The notes under the pieces were generated by a model. That model was not told the origin of the DNA. It did not search any database and saw only the letters and a list, made by a program, of their open reading frames with translations. A stretch of DNA of 64,000 nt, from positions 4,898,001-4,962,000 of the forward strand of contig NZ_JAFW01000001.1 in assembly GCF_000526335.1 (NCBI RefSeq), in the 5' to 3' direction. The number at the start of each line of letters is the position of its first letter. The first letter of the stretch is position 1. Of the stretch, positions 23,956-33,648 are shown one piece after another. This DNA is from Arthrobacter sp. 31Y (lineage in GTDB: Bacteria; Actinomycetota; Actinomycetes; Actinomycetales; Micrococcaceae). Made by a program: the position numbers and the translations under genes.

Positions 23956-24460
23956 GGGTAAGAACCTCTTTCGACTCACCGACGTTCGATCCAAAGGATT
24001 GGAGCGCATCGCCTGTCAACCTGAACGTTGACCATTCCTCCATGGGGAAAGCACCCAGGTTCTTGTAGAAGTTGATGGAAGGCTCATTCCAGTTCAGGAC
24101 GCTCCACTCCACGCGGGCATAACCACGTTCGACGGCGGTGGCGGCCAGATGCTGCAACAGCGCCTTGCCGTGGCCCTCGCCACGCGCATCCGGAACCACG
24201 TAGAGGTCCTCCAGGTAGATGCCGTGAACGCCTTCCCAGGTGGAGTAGTTCAGGAACCAGAGGGCGAAACCCTGCACCGTGCCGGCGCTGTTCTCCGCAA
24301 TGCTCGCGTAGACGCGCGGGTTCTCGCCAAAGAGAACTTCGGTGAGCATTGCCGGGGTGTTCTTAACGGCGTCCGGCTCCTTTTCGTAGATTGCAAGATC
24401 GTGAATCATACGCAGGATTACAGGAACGTCTTCAACGGTGGCGGGGCGGATTACACTCAT
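23948..24460 (-). CDS. GNAT family N-acetyltransferase
   Basis: A 170-residue acetyltransferase resembling diamine (spermidine/spermine-type) N-acetyltransferases: IRPATVEDVPVILRMIHDLA at the start, LEDLYVVPDARGEGHGKALLQHLA (acetyl-CoA pyrophosphate loop, R/G-x-x-G-x-G/A), and VLNWNEPSINFYKNLGAFPMEEW at the end. The substrate is probably an amine but is not proven. It has its own minus-strand -10 (TAAGCT) 7 nt upstream of the ATG and overlaps the downstream hydrolase gene. Confidence 0.9.
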   Translation of the reverse strand: MSVIRPATVEDVPVILRMIHDLAIYEKEPDAVKNTPAMLTEVLFGENPRVYASIAENSAGTVQGFALWFLNYSTWEGVHGIYLEDLYVVPDARGEGHGKALLQHLAATAVERGYARVEWSVLNWNEPSINFYKNLGAFPMEEWSTFRLTGDALQSFGSNVGESKEVLTRG

Positions 24461-24467
24461 GCATCCG

Positions 24468-24473
24468 AGCTTA
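24468..24473 (-). promoter_or_regulatory. -10 element, leaderless geometry (GNAT gene)
   Basis: Minus-strand TAAGCT, 7 nt before the ATG at 24460. Confidence 0.45.
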
Positions 24474-24492
24474 CTAGGGGCTTGCCGGCTTC

Positions 24493-25866
24493 CTAATGCC
24501 AGGCTGGCGTGGACGCTCCATAACGCACCGGCGGCTGCCGATACCTGAGCGGGGTACCGTCAACGCAAAGTGGCGGGCCAACAAATCTGAGCTGCCCGTA
24601 GTGGCTGTCCGCCAGAAAGTACTCGGGCTCCTGGAGCTGGGTCACAGGGATTCCGTGGTGGCCTGAAGGCAAGGCTAAGAGTTCCTCAGCTGTCCGCGCC
24701 AAAGAGAGCGTTGCTGATCCACCGGCTCCGGTCCTCACGCGCTCGGCGAGCAACGTCAGCACTGCCGCCGCGAGCCCGTATCCTGTGGCGTGGTCCAGGG
24801 CCTGGACGGGAAGCGCACCAGGTTTCCATCCGTCGTCGTCATGCTGTCCATACCTGACGGCGATCCCGCAGGCTGCCTGCACGATGCTGTCAAAGCCGCG
24901 CCTTTCCCGCCACGGGCCGTTACCGCCCCAAGCGGTCAACGTGACCGCTACCAAGTCCGGCTTGGCAGCCAGCATCGCTTCCTGACCCAAACCGTATCTG
25001 TCCAGGACCCCGTTCCGGTATCCGGTGACCACCACATCCGCAGAGGCAACAAGACCATGAACAGCTGCCAGATCCGCGGTCTTCCTGAAATCAGCTTCGG
25101 CGCTGCGTTTGTCGAACCCTGCGTCGATGAACGCCTCCGGCAGCTCCGGAAGGAAAGGGGGATCGATCCGCAGAACATCAGCACCCAACGCTCCCAAAAA
25201 GCGTGTGGCAGTTGGCCCCGCGATGACGCGGTTAAGGTCGAGCACCTTCAATCCGTCCAGCGGCTGGAGCGGGTTCTCGGAAGGCACCCACGGGGACGTA
25301 GCGGACCCCTTGGACTGATCACCATGAGGGGCGAGGCTGATCCAAGGCCCAGTGCTTGCCGCGGAATGCATGTCTGAAGAAACCCACTCCGCACGGCTCC
25401 GGACAGCGGCGGCAACACCCTGGTGTGCCACGATCACAGCTTCGGCCTCCAGAGAGGTCATCGATGTCAAGGCTCGGTCCACGTCCTGCGGCACCGTGGC
25501 GGAGAGAGCCTCCATCAACCGTGCCTTGTGATGAGGGTAATTGGCGTGCAGGCGGATCCAGCCGTCCGCGGTGCGTCGGAACCCGGACGACGGAGCGAAG
25601 CCCTGGGGCTTCCGGCCCGCAATCCGAAGGTGCCCCAGCGAATCAAAAGAAGCTGCAGTCAGCCCTGAATCAACCGAGTATCTCCTTGGAGAAGCAGTCA
25701 GCACATTAAGCGCCGTTGCTGCGCTTTGAACCGAGCCCAGTGCCAAACCCTCGACATCCAGGGGGCCACCCCACCAACGACGCGAACCAGTACAGCTTGC
25801 CGGCTGTACATTGCGCAGGGCTTCCACCTCACCCAAACCGGCGGTCAGATCAGGGACTGATTCCAC
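24493..25866 (-). CDS. CoA-transferase family III (CaiB/BaiF) protein with an extra N-terminal half
   Basis: A 457-residue protein. LDGLKVLDLNRVIAGPTATRFLGALGADVLRID, the normal beginning of a CaiB/BaiF enzyme, lies at about residue 203. It is followed by TGYRNGVLDRYGL, GFDSIVQAACGIAVRYG and ALDHATGYGLAAAV, where Asp358 occupies the usual catalytic position. The first 200 residues resemble the second half of the same fold (GFRRTADGWIRLHANYPHHKARLMEAL, RSRAEWV). The layout therefore looks like a circularly rearranged or partly duplicated family III transferase. It transfers CoA between carboxylic acids; substrates unknown. GTG start, 7 bp after the helicase gene. Confidence 0.82.
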   Translation of the reverse strand: MESVPDLTAGLGEVEALRNVQPASCTGSRRWWGGPLDVEGLALGSVQSAATALNVLTASPRRYSVDSGLTAASFDSLGHLRIAGRKPQGFAPSSGFRRTADGWIRLHANYPHHKARLMEALSATVPQDVDRALTSMTSLEAEAVIVAHQGVAAAVRSRAEWVSSDMHSAASTGPWISLAPHGDQSKGSATSPWVPSENPLQPLDGLKVLDLNRVIAGPTATRFLGALGADVLRIDPPFLPELPEAFIDAGFDKRSAEADFRKTADLAAVHGLVASADVVVTGYRNGVLDRYGLGQEAMLAAKPDLVAVTLTAWGGNGPWRERRGFDSIVQAACGIAVRYGQHDDDGWKPGALPVQALDHATGYGLAAAVLTLLAERVRTGAGGSATLSLARTAEELLALPSGHHGIPVTQLQEPEYFLADSHYGQLRFVGPPLCVDGTPLRYRQPPVRYGASTPAWH

Positions 25867-25873
25867 GGTAGAC

Positions 25874-28408
25874 CTAGAGCCTGTTGACGTCCGTCACCCG
25901 CACCACCGCGGTGCCGGTCTCATCTGACGCTGCCAAGTCCACCTCGGCCGAGATTCCCCAGTCGTGGTTTCCTGCCGGGTCATCGAAGATCTGGCGGACC
26001 TTCCAGGTTCCCGGTTCCTCGGTGATGATGAGCAACCCTGGGCCCCTTGCGTCGGGTCCCGTACCGATGTCGTCATGTTCGTCGAAGTAGTCGTCCAGGA
26101 CTTCTTCCCACCGCCCTGCCTCCCAGCCGGCGTCGGCGTCGAGTTCTCCCAATGCCGCGGAATCCTCATCTGCAAACAGTTCAACCCTGCGGAACATCTC
26201 GTTCCTCACCATGACCCGGAAAGCCCGGATGTTCGCGGTCAGCAGCGGGGGTGGGGGCGGGGGAGCGTCATGGGGGGTCGGGGCAAGCCCTGAAGTGAGT
26301 TCCTCCCACTCATCCAGCAGGCTGGAGTCCACTTGGCGCACCAGCTCGCCCAACCACGCAATGAGATCTTCAAGATCCTCACGGAGTGAATCCTGGGGAA
26401 CTGTCTGCCTCAGCGCACGGAAGCCATCCGCCAGATAGCGCAGGACTATGCCTTCCGAACGGGCCAGGCCATAGAACTGCACAAACTCGCCAAAGTTCAT
26501 GGCGCGCTCGTACATATCCCGGATGATCGACTTCGGAGCAAGCTCAAAGTCGCCCACCCACGGGGCCGCCTTGCGGTAAACCTCGAAAGCCTCTCCAAGA
26601 ATCTCCGCCAATGGCATGGGGTAGGTAACTTCGTCCAGCATGGCCATGCGCTGGTCGTACTCGATGCCATCAGCCTTCATGGCAGCGACTGCCTCACCCC
26701 GCGCCTTCTTCTGCTGGGCCGAGAGAATCTGGCGCGGCTTCTCAAGCGTCGATTCAATGACGGAGACAACATCCAAGGCGTAGGAGGGCGACTCCGGATC
26801 AAGGAGCTCCAGGGCGGCGAGCGCAAAGGGGGAGAGGGGCTGGTTGAGGGCAAAGTTGGCCTGCAGATGCACAGTCAGCCGAACGGAGCGCCCCTCGGCC
26901 TCCTGTTCCTCTTCCGGAATACGTTCCACCACACCGGCGGCCAGCAGTTCGCGGTAGATCCCCAGGGCTTTCTTCATCAGCCGGAGCTGCGCGGGCCGGC
27001 TCTCATGGTTCTCACTCAGCAAGCGCCGAGTCGCTTGGAAGGGGTCGCCCGGGCGCTCCATGAGGTTCAGTAGCATCGCGTGGGTGACGGTGAAACTGGA
27101 CGTCAAGGGCTCGGGAACAGACTCGACGAGTCGTTTGAACGTTGGCTCACCCCAGGACACGAATCCTTCCGGCGGCTTCTTCTTAACCACTTGGCGCAGC
27201 TTCTTCTGGTCATCGCCAAACTTGGCGGTGGCCTTGGCCATGGCCTTGGTGTTTTCCACCACGTGCTCCGGGGCTTGAACCACCACCGTGCCGGCAGTGT
27301 CGTAGCCTGCGCGGCCTGCGCGGCCTGCAATCTGGTGGAATTCCCGCGAGTTGAGAGACCTGGTGCGTACGCCGTCGTATTTGCTCAGAGCCGTCAACAG
27401 CACTGTCCGGATGGGCACGTTGATGCCCACCCCCAAAGTATCGGTTCCACAGATGACTTTCAGGAGGCCGGCCTGGGCGAGCTGCTCCACCAGGCGGCGG
27501 TACTTGGGAAGCATGCCGGCGTGGTGGACGCCGATGCCGTGCCGTACAAGCCTGTTCAGCGTTTTCCCGAATCCTGCGGCGAATCGGAATCCCGCAATCA
27601 ACTCTGCAATCCGGTCCTTTTCGGCACGGCTGCACATGTTGATGCTCATAAGATTCTGGGCACGCTCAATGGCTTCGGCCTGGCTGAAGTGGACCACATA
27701 GACAGGAACCTGCTTGGTGGAGAGCAGTTCTTCCAACGTCTCGTGAACCGGCGTCAGGTGGTAGTAGTAATGCAGCGGAATGGGACGCTCTGCGGAACTC
27801 ACAGTCGTGGTGGTCCGGCCAGTCAACGCTGTCAGACCCGTCTCGAAGCGGGAGACATCGCCCAGCGTCGCCGACATCAGCACGAACTGCGCCTGGGGGA
27901 GTTCCAGGAGCGGCACCTGCCATGCCCAGCCGCGCTGCGGGTCGGAGTAGAAGTGGAACTCGTCCATAATCACGGAGCCAAGCTCTGCCGCAGAGCCCTC
28001 GCGCAGTGCGATGTTGGCTAGGATTTCCGCGGTGCAGCAAATGATGGGTGCATCCTGGTTGACGCCGGAATCACCAGTGATCATGCCAACGTTTTCGGCA
28101 CCAAAGATCTCGCAGAGGGCGAAGAACTTTTCGGAGACCAGAGCCTTGATCGGAGCGGTGTAATAGCTTCGCTGGCCCCGCGCCATCGCTTCGAAGTGCG
28201 CTGCGATGGCTACCAGGGATTTGCCGGAGCCCGTGGGGGTGGCAAGGATGACGTTAGCGCCGGAAGCGAGCTCCATGATGGCCTCGTCCTGCGCGGGGTA
28301 GAGCTGCAGCCCGCGGCTCTCAGTCCACTCCACGAACCGTGTGTAGATTTCGTCCGGGTCCAAGGGACCTGTGGCGGTGGAACCGGGGAGCTGCTCAAGA
28401 AGTTTCAT
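25874..28408 (-). CDS. DEAD/DEAH-box (Ski2-like) helicase with DUF3516
   Basis: An 844-residue superfamily 2 helicase. NVILATPTGSGKSLVA is Walker A (residues 57-64), VIMDEFHFYSDPQRGW carries the DEFH box, VLMSATLGDVSRFE is motif III, and GVHHAGMLPKYRRLVEQLAQAGLLKVICGTDTLGVGINVP and QIAGRAGRAGYDTAG are the motifs of helicase domain 2. The remaining C-terminal half corresponds to DUF3516, an actinobacterial Ski2/HelY-related region. It probably acts on RNA, perhaps in turnover or ribosome maturation. First gene of the minus-strand group helicase-CoA transferase. Confidence 0.92.
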   Translation of the reverse strand: MKLLEQLPGSTATGPLDPDEIYTRFVEWTESRGLQLYPAQDEAIMELASGANVILATPTGSGKSLVAIAAHFEAMARGQRSYYTAPIKALVSEKFFALCEIFGAENVGMITGDSGVNQDAPIICCTAEILANIALREGSAAELGSVIMDEFHFYSDPQRGWAWQVPLLELPQAQFVLMSATLGDVSRFETGLTALTGRTTTTVSSAERPIPLHYYYHLTPVHETLEELLSTKQVPVYVVHFSQAEAIERAQNLMSINMCSRAEKDRIAELIAGFRFAAGFGKTLNRLVRHGIGVHHAGMLPKYRRLVEQLAQAGLLKVICGTDTLGVGINVPIRTVLLTALSKYDGVRTRSLNSREFHQIAGRAGRAGYDTAGTVVVQAPEHVVENTKAMAKATAKFGDDQKKLRQVVKKKPPEGFVSWGEPTFKRLVESVPEPLTSSFTVTHAMLLNLMERPGDPFQATRRLLSENHESRPAQLRLMKKALGIYRELLAAGVVERIPEEEQEAEGRSVRLTVHLQANFALNQPLSPFALAALELLDPESPSYALDVVSVIESTLEKPRQILSAQQKKARGEAVAAMKADGIEYDQRMAMLDEVTYPMPLAEILGEAFEVYRKAAPWVGDFELAPKSIIRDMYERAMNFGEFVQFYGLARSEGIVLRYLADGFRALRQTVPQDSLREDLEDLIAWLGELVRQVDSSLLDEWEELTSGLAPTPHDAPPPPPPLLTANIRAFRVMVRNEMFRRVELFADEDSAALGELDADAGWEAGRWEEVLDDYFDEHDDIGTGPDARGPGLLIITEEPGTWKVRQIFDDPAGNHDWGISAEVDLAASDETGTAVVRVTDVNRL

Positions 28409-28416
28409 TGGTTTCC

Positions 28417-28422
28417 AGCTTA
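28417..28422 (-). promoter_or_regulatory. -10 element, near-leaderless geometry (helicase gene)
   Basis: Minus-strand TAAGCT, 8 nt before the ATG at 28408. A plus-strand TAGGCT at 28437-28442 probably serves the divergent methyltransferase gene. Confidence 0.4.
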
Positions 28423-28481
28423 GTGCCCGGACGGTTTAGGCTCAGCCCAGCAAGGGAATGCCAGGCACGAGGAGGCTGTCA

Positions 28482-29291
28482 ATGAAGTGGGACCCGTCTA
28501 AATACGTGGAGTTCGGCAACCATCGGGACCGCCCGTTTCATGACCTCGTCGCGCGGGTGAGGTCCGTCCAACCGGGCAAGGTGGTTGACCTCGGCTGCGG
28601 CCCGGGAAACCTGACGGCAACGCTTGCTGAGCGTTGGCCGGACGCCCGCGTTGTGGGCATCGACTCATCGGAGGAAATGCTGCTGAGGGCAGAATCCCTT
28701 CGTCACCAGTCCCTCCCTCAGCAGTCCCTCGAACAGAAGGCGGCCAGGCTGACCTTCGAGCTGGCCGATATTGCTGAGTGGCATCCGGATGCGGATACTG
28801 ACGTGGTGGTCAGCAACGCCGCCCTCCAATGGGTTCCGGGGCATGAGGAAATGCTGGCCGCTTGGCTTCGCGACCTCAAGCCTGGCGCGTGGTTTGCCAT
28901 GCAAGTTCCGGGGAACTTCACGTCGCCGTCCCACACGCTCATGCGGAGATTGGCCGAATCCCCTCAGTGGTCCGGGAGGCTGGGCGGCGTGCTAAGGCAC
29001 GATGGCGCGGTGGGCAGTCCTGCGGACTACCTGGGCATCATGCTCGACGCCGGATGTGCGGCCGACGCGTGGGAGACCACCTACCAACAGGTACTGCAGG
29101 GTGAGGACCCGGTACTGGAGTGGGTCCGCGGCACGGGCCTTCGTCCGGTATTGGCAGCCCTGACTGCGGAGGAGGCTGCTGAATTCGAAGGTGAGTATTC
29201 GGCACTGTTGCGTGAGGCCTACCCGTCGACGAGCCACGGAACGGTCTTCCCGTTCCGGCGCATTTTCGTTGTAGCCCAAAAGCCCGCATGA
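28482..29291 (+). CDS. tam: Class I SAM-dependent methyltransferase, trans-aconitate 2-methyltransferase-like
   Basis: A 269-residue methyltransferase. MKWDPSKYVEFGNHRDRPFHDL is the start characteristic of Tam enzymes, followed by VVDLGCGPGNLTATLAERWP (SAM motif I), VVGIDSSEEML (motif II) and DVVVSNAALQWVPGHEEML (motif IV). Tam methylates trans-aconitate, an inhibitor formed from the TCA intermediate cis-aconitate. The frame is open from 28458, but GAGGAGG at 28470-28476 sits ideally before the ATG at 28482, which also gives the usual N-terminus. Confidence 0.88.
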   Translation: MKWDPSKYVEFGNHRDRPFHDLVARVRSVQPGKVVDLGCGPGNLTATLAERWPDARVVGIDSSEEMLLRAESLRHQSLPQQSLEQKAARLTFELADIAEWHPDADTDVVVSNAALQWVPGHEEMLAAWLRDLKPGAWFAMQVPGNFTSPSHTLMRRLAESPQWSGRLGGVLRHDGAVGSPADYLGIMLDAGCAADAWETTYQQVLQGEDPVLEWVRGTGLRPVLAALTAEEAAEFEGEYSALLREAYPSTSHGTVFPFRRIFVVAQKPA

Positions 29292-29445
29292 TCCACCGGA
29301 TCTCTTCGCCGCACGTAGCATTCACGTTCCCGCGCTATGACGGCTTGTCCCTTTCCGGCGTCGCTGGTCTAATTCTCGGCATGGACCAAGGACGCTTCGA
29401 ACAAGAGATGCCGCCGGTCGCCCCGGCAGCGGGCCGGAGTTCCCC

Positions 29446-29826
29446 GTGACTCCCACAGGAGATTTTCCGGGCAACTGGCGCCCCAACACCGGCAGTGCTG
29501 TTGCGCTCTTTGAACAGTTGAGATTGCGGATCATTGAACTCGTGGATGCCGGAGCCCTGGCCGTTGGGGCAAAGCTTCCTCCTGTCCGCAATTTAGCCGG
29601 GGTATTGGACGTCGCACCCCACACGGTGGCCCGTGCTTACAAGGAGCTGGAGGCAGCGGGTGTCGTTGCTACCCGTGGGCGCAACGGCACCGTGGTCTGC
29701 GCACGGGATGACCGCTGGGGAGCACTGGCAGGTGTCGCCGCTGAATACGCCGCCGCTTCGAAGGCCCAAGGAGCTTCCTTCGCCGAAGCCGTGCAGCTTC
29801 TTGCTGCTGCCTACGACGCCGACTGA
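29446..29826 (+). CDS. GntR family transcriptional regulator, short YtrA-like
   Basis: A 126-residue DNA-binding protein: ALFEQLRLRIIELVDAGALAVGAKLPPVRNLAGVLDVAPHTVARAYKELEAAGVV is a textbook GntR winged helix, followed by only about 45 helical residues, as in the YtrA subgroup. Such proteins often control neighbouring ABC transporter genes, but none is adjacent, so the target is unknown. The GTG start is preceded by GGAG at suitable distance and overlaps the stop of a possible 22-codon upstream reading frame (29381-29449). Confidence 0.88.
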   Translation: MTPTGDFPGNWRPNTGSAVALFEQLRLRIIELVDAGALAVGAKLPPVRNLAGVLDVAPHTVARAYKELEAAGVVATRGRNGTVVCARDDRWGALAGVAAEYAAASKAQGASFAEAVQLLAAAYDAD

Positions 29827-29862
29827 TACCCATCAGTAGCGTGTGAGGCACGACATGGAAAT

Positions 29863-29885
29863 TCGAAGAAGTTTTCGATTAGCAT
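29863..29885 (+). promoter_or_regulatory. uvrA promoter with a LexA-like (SOS) box
   Basis: TCGAAGAAGTTTTCGA at 29863-29878 matches 10 of the 12 fixed positions of the mycobacterial SOS box TCGAAC-N4-GTTCGA. TAGCAT at 29880-29885 is the -10, with 6 nt to the GTG. LexA bound here would block the polymerase. Confidence 0.5.
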
Positions 29886-29891
29886 TGGTAG

Positions 29892-32819
29892 GTGCCCAAA
29901 GCCTTAGCTGAAGATACCGCCATGGACGCCTTGAACGGCGTCTCCGCCCTTTCCGATACCAAACCCGTCAAGCCGGATCTCTCCCGCTTGGTGGTCAAGG
30001 GTGCCCGGGAACACAATTTGCGCAACGTGGATCTCGATCTCCCGCGTGACGCCATGATCGTGTTCACGGGTCTCTCCGGTTCGGGAAAGTCATCCCTGGC
30101 TTTCGACACCATCTTCGCCGAAGGCCAGCGCCGCTACGTGGAGTCGTTGTCCGCTTATGCGCGCCAGTTCCTCGGCCAGGTGGACAAGCCCGACGTCGAT
30201 TTCATCGAGGGTCTTTCTCCTGCGGTATCCATTGACCAGAAGTCCACCAGCAAGAATCCGCGTTCCACGGTGGGCACCATCACCGAAATTTACGACTACA
30301 TGCGTTTGCTCTGGGCGCGTGTGGGCCGTCCGCACTGTCCTGTTTGTGGCGAGCCCATCGCCCGGCAGACGCCGCAACAGATTGTGGATCAGCTCCTTGA
30401 GCTGGATCCGGGCACTCGATTCCAGGTCCTGGCCCCCGTCGTCCGAGGACGCAAGGGTGAATTCGTGGATCTTTTCAAGGAACTGACGGCCAAGGGCTAC
30501 TCCCGTGCCAGGGTGGACGGCGATTTGGTTCAACTGAGCGATCCGCCCAAGCTCGGCAAGCAGTTCAAGCACACCATTGAAGTTGTGGTGGACCGCTTGG
30601 TGGTCAAGGAAGAGATCAGCCAACGCCTCACCGATTCCGTGGAGACAGCCTTGGGCCTTGCCGAAGGCCGCGTGCTGGTGGAGTTCGTTGACCTCGATGC
30701 CGAGGATCCTGCGCGTATCCGCGCCTTCTCAGAGAACCTGGCGTGCCCCAACGAGCACCCCTTGGCCATCGACGAGATTGAGCCCCGCTCGTTCTCCTTC
30801 AACAACCCCTTCGGCGCTTGCTCTGCTTGCAGCGGAATCGGCACCCGACTGGAAGTGGATGAAGAGCTGATCGTTCCCAATCCGGAACTCTCCTTGGGCG
30901 AAGGCGCCATTGCCCCGTGGGCCCTCGGCACAGCCACTACAGAGTATTGGAACCGGCTCCTCGAGGGCTTGGCGCACGAACTTGGCTTCTCCATGAAAAC
31001 CTCCTGGGAGAAACTTCCCAAGGACGTCAGGAACACGGTCCTTCATGGTAAGGACCACAAGGTTGTTGTTCAGTACAAAAACCGCTTTGGCCGTGAGCGT
31101 AAGTACAGCACCGGCTTTGAGGGTGCCATCCAGTACGTTCACCGCAAGCACGGGGAAACAGACTCCGACTGGGCCCGGGACCGGTACGAAGAGTACATGC
31201 GCCAGATTCCCTGCCCCGAGTGCAACGGTGCCCGCCTTAACCCGGCTTCGCTGTCTGTGCTGATCAACGGAAAGTCGATCGCCGAAGTTGCAGCGCTGCC
31301 CATGCGGGAGTGCGCGGAGTTCCTGGGGAGCCTTACCCTCACCAACAGGGAAGCCCAGATTGCCAACCAGGTCCTGAAGGAGATCCAGGCCCGCCTGACC
31401 TTCCTCTTGGACGTCGGCTTGGAGTACCTGAACCTGGAACGCCCTTCCGGAACATTGTCGGGCGGCGAGGCTCAGCGCATCCGTTTGGCCACCCAAATCG
31501 GTTCCGGCCTGGTGGGTGTCCTCTACGTTTTGGATGAGCCTTCCATTGGCCTGCACCAGCGTGACAACCGGCGGCTCATCGAGACACTCACCCGGCTCCG
31601 GGATCTCGGTAACACCCTGATTGTGGTGGAGCACGACGAAGACACGATTCACGAGGCCGACTGGGTAGTGGATATCGGACCGGGTGCCGGCGAACACGGC
31701 GGCCAGGTGGTGCACTCCGGTACCTACAAGGAGCTCCTGGAGAACACGGACTCACTGACGGGTGACTACCTGTCCGGACGCCGCAAGATCGATGTGCCCA
31801 CCAAACGCCGAAAGTATGACAAAAAGCGTGAGCTCAAGGTTGTAGGTGCCAGGGAGAACAACCTCAACAACGTTGATGCCACCTTCCCCCTGGGACTTTT
31901 CACAGCGGTGACCGGTGTCAGTGGCTCCGGCAAGTCCACGTTGGTGAACGAAATCCTCTACAAGGTCCTCGCCAACAAACTCAACGGAGCCAAGCAGGTT
32001 GCAGGACGTCACCGTACGGTGGCCGGCCTCGAACACCTGGACAAGGTGGTCCACGTTGATCAAAGCCCCATCGGCCGTACTCCCAGGTCCAACCCCGCCA
32101 CGTACACCGGCGTCTTCGACAACATCCGGAAACTCTTCGCTGAGACCACCGAAGCCAAGGTACGTGGCTACCAGCCGGGACGGTTCTCCTTCAACGTCAA
32201 GGGCGGGCGCTGCGAGGCCTGTTCAGGCGACGGCACATTGAAGATCGAGATGAACTTCCTGCCGGATGTCTATGTTCCTTGCGAAGTGTGCCACGGCGCC
32301 AGGTACAACCGGGAAACCCTTGAAGTTCACTACAAGGGCAAGACCATTGCCGATGTCCTCAACATGCCCATTGAGGAAGGCGCCGAATTCTTCGCTGCTT
32401 TCACCCCCATAGCGCGGCACTTGAACACCTTGGTGGATGTGGGACTTGGCTATGTCAGGCTTGGCCAACCCGCAACTACACTGTCGGGCGGCGAGGCCCA
32501 GCGCGTGAAGCTGGCAGCCGAGCTCCAGAAGCGTTCCAACGGACGCAGCATCTACGTCCTTGATGAGCCCACCACGGGCCTGCACTTTGAGGACATCCGT
32601 AAGCTGCTCATGGTTCTTCAGGGCCTGGTAGACAAGGGCAACACCGTGATCACCATTGAGCACAACCTGGACGTCATCAAGTCCGCGGACTGGATTGTGG
32701 ACCTTGGCCCCAATGGCGGTTCGGGCGGCGGAAAGATTGTGGCCACGGGAACGCCGGAACAGGTGGCCAAATCCACTGACAGCCATACAGCGACCTTCCT
32801 GGCTGAGATTCTCGGATAG
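29892..32819 (+). CDS. uvrA: UvrABC excinuclease subunit A
   Basis: A 975-residue damage-recognition ATPase with two ABC modules. The first Walker A is [16 protein letters not shown] and the second [16 protein letters not shown]. The two signature sequences are [20 protein letters not shown] and [20 protein letters not shown], with [10 protein letters not shown] and [10 protein letters not shown] as Walker B. Zinc-binding Cys clusters are at [25 protein letters not shown] and [10 protein letters not shown]...CEVCHGAR. The GTG start lies 6 nt after the -10, giving a 12-15 residue leader before the conserved part (next ATG at codon 11). Confidence 0.98.
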   Translation: MPKALAEDTAMDALNGVSALSDTKPVKPDLSRLVVKGAREHNLRNVDLDLPRDAMIVFTGLSGSGKSSLAFDTIFAEGQRRYVESLSAYARQFLGQVDKPDVDFIEGLSPAVSIDQKSTSKNPRSTVGTITEIYDYMRLLWARVGRPHCPVCGEPIARQTPQQIVDQLLELDPGTRFQVLAPVVRGRKGEFVDLFKELTAKGYSRARVDGDLVQLSDPPKLGKQFKHTIEVVVDRLVVKEEISQRLTDSVETALGLAEGRVLVEFVDLDAEDPARIRAFSENLACPNEHPLAIDEIEPRSFSFNNPFGACSACSGIGTRLEVDEELIVPNPELSLGEGAIAPWALGTATTEYWNRLLEGLAHELGFSMKTSWEKLPKDVRNTVLHGKDHKVVVQYKNRFGRERKYSTGFEGAIQYVHRKHGETDSDWARDRYEEYMRQIPCPECNGARLNPASLSVLINGKSIAEVAALPMRECAEFLGSLTLTNREAQIANQVLKEIQARLTFLLDVGLEYLNLERPSGTLSGGEAQRIRLATQIGSGLVGVLYVLDEPSIGLHQRDNRRLIETLTRLRDLGNTLIVVEHDEDTIHEADWVVDIGPGAGEHGGQVVHSGTYKELLENTDSLTGDYLSGRRKIDVPTKRRKYDKKRELKVVGARENNLNNVDATFPLGLFTAVTGVSGSGKSTLVNEILYKVLANKLNGAKQVAGRHRTVAGLEHLDKVVHVDQSPIGRTPRSNPATYTGVFDNIRKLFAETTEAKVRGYQPGRFSFNVKGGRCEACSGDGTLKIEMNFLPDVYVPCEVCHGARYNRETLEVHYKGKTIADVLNMPIEEGAEFFAAFTPIARHLNTLVDVGLGYVRLGQPATTLSGGEAQRVKLAAELQKRSNGRSIYVLDEPTTGLHFEDIRKLLMVLQGLVDKGNTVITIEHNLDVIKSADWIVDLGPNGGSGGGKIVATGTPEQVAKSTDSHTATFLAEILG

Positions 32820-32880
32820 TTGCTCACGGGCGGCCTGAAGGCCGTCGAGGGAATATCTCCACGACCCTGGAAGTATTCCG

Positions 32881-32913
32881 GTAGCGGCATGCGAGTTTCA
32901 GGCATGCCGCTAC
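32881..32913 (+). terminator. Hairpin after uvrA
   Basis: GTAGCGGCATGC (32881-32892), a 9-nt loop, and its exact complement (32902-32913), starting 62 nt after the uvrA stop and ending 18 nt before the next GTG. There is no T tract, so termination efficiency is uncertain. Confidence 0.5.
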
Positions 32914-32931
32914 TCGTGAGAAACTAACCCG

Positions 32932-33648
32932 GTGACTCAAACAACGGTGCCCGTAATATTCGATCTGGACGGCACCCTTGTCGATCCTGCCGGTGGTATC
33001 ACGGGAGGCATTTCTGCGGCCCTCCGGGAAATGGACCTCCCCGTCCCGGAACAAGCCGTGTTGAATTCCATGGTGGGCCCCAAACTCAGCGATTCCCTCC
33101 TGCATTTGGCTAGTGTCCCCAGCGAAATGGTGGATGAAACCATCGAGCGATACCGGCGCCATTACAAGGAAACCGGCATTGGCCAGAGCAAGTTGTACCC
33201 GGGAATCTTCGACCTCCTGGAATTCTTCGCCGAAACCGGAAGGCCAGTGGCGGTCGCAACACAAAAGCCGCAGTCCATTGCACGTCTCGTGCTGGAACAC
33301 CATAAAATTGCTGACTTCTTCGTCTCCATACGCGGGGCGGCAGATGACGAATCCCTGGGGGCCAATACGGCGCCGGGCAAGGTTGAGATCGTCGGGGCGG
33401 CATTGAAGGACCTTCATTCCCAGCCTGCCGTCATGGTAGGGGACAGGCATCAGGATGTTGTCGGCGCACTGGCCAATGGCTTGGACTGCATCGGGGTCAG
33501 TTGGGGATTCGCGCCTGAAGGTGAACTCGAGGAAGCCGGAGCAGTCGCCGTTGTAACCACTGCCCTTGAGCTGCGCAGAATAATTGAAGAACTTGACGCT
33601 GTCCGTACGGCAGCCCTGAGCGAGGTACAAAACGATGGCAGTCTTTGA
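32932..33648 (+). CDS. HAD-family hydrolase, phosphoglycolate phosphatase-like
   Basis: A 238-residue phosphatase: VPVIFDLDGTLVDPAGGITGG (nucleophile Asp motif), helical cap with SKLYPGIFDLLEFFAETGRPVAVATQKPQ (motif II Thr), and VMVGDRHQDVVGALANGLDCIGVSWGF (motif IV acidic pair). This is the Gph/PGMB subfamily, acting on small phosphoesters. GTG start. The last codons overlap plsC by 14 bp, indicating coupling. The pairing with an acyltransferase occurs in other actinobacteria, but the shared role is unknown. Confidence 0.9.
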   Translation: MTQTTVPVIFDLDGTLVDPAGGITGGISAALREMDLPVPEQAVLNSMVGPKLSDSLLHLASVPSEMVDETIERYRRHYKETGIGQSKLYPGIFDLLEFFAETGRPVAVATQKPQSIARLVLEHHKIADFFVSIRGAADDESLGANTAPGKVEIVGAALKDLHSQPAVMVGDRHQDVVGALANGLDCIGVSWGFAPEGELEEAGAVAVVTTALELRRIIEELDAVRTAALSEVQNDGSL

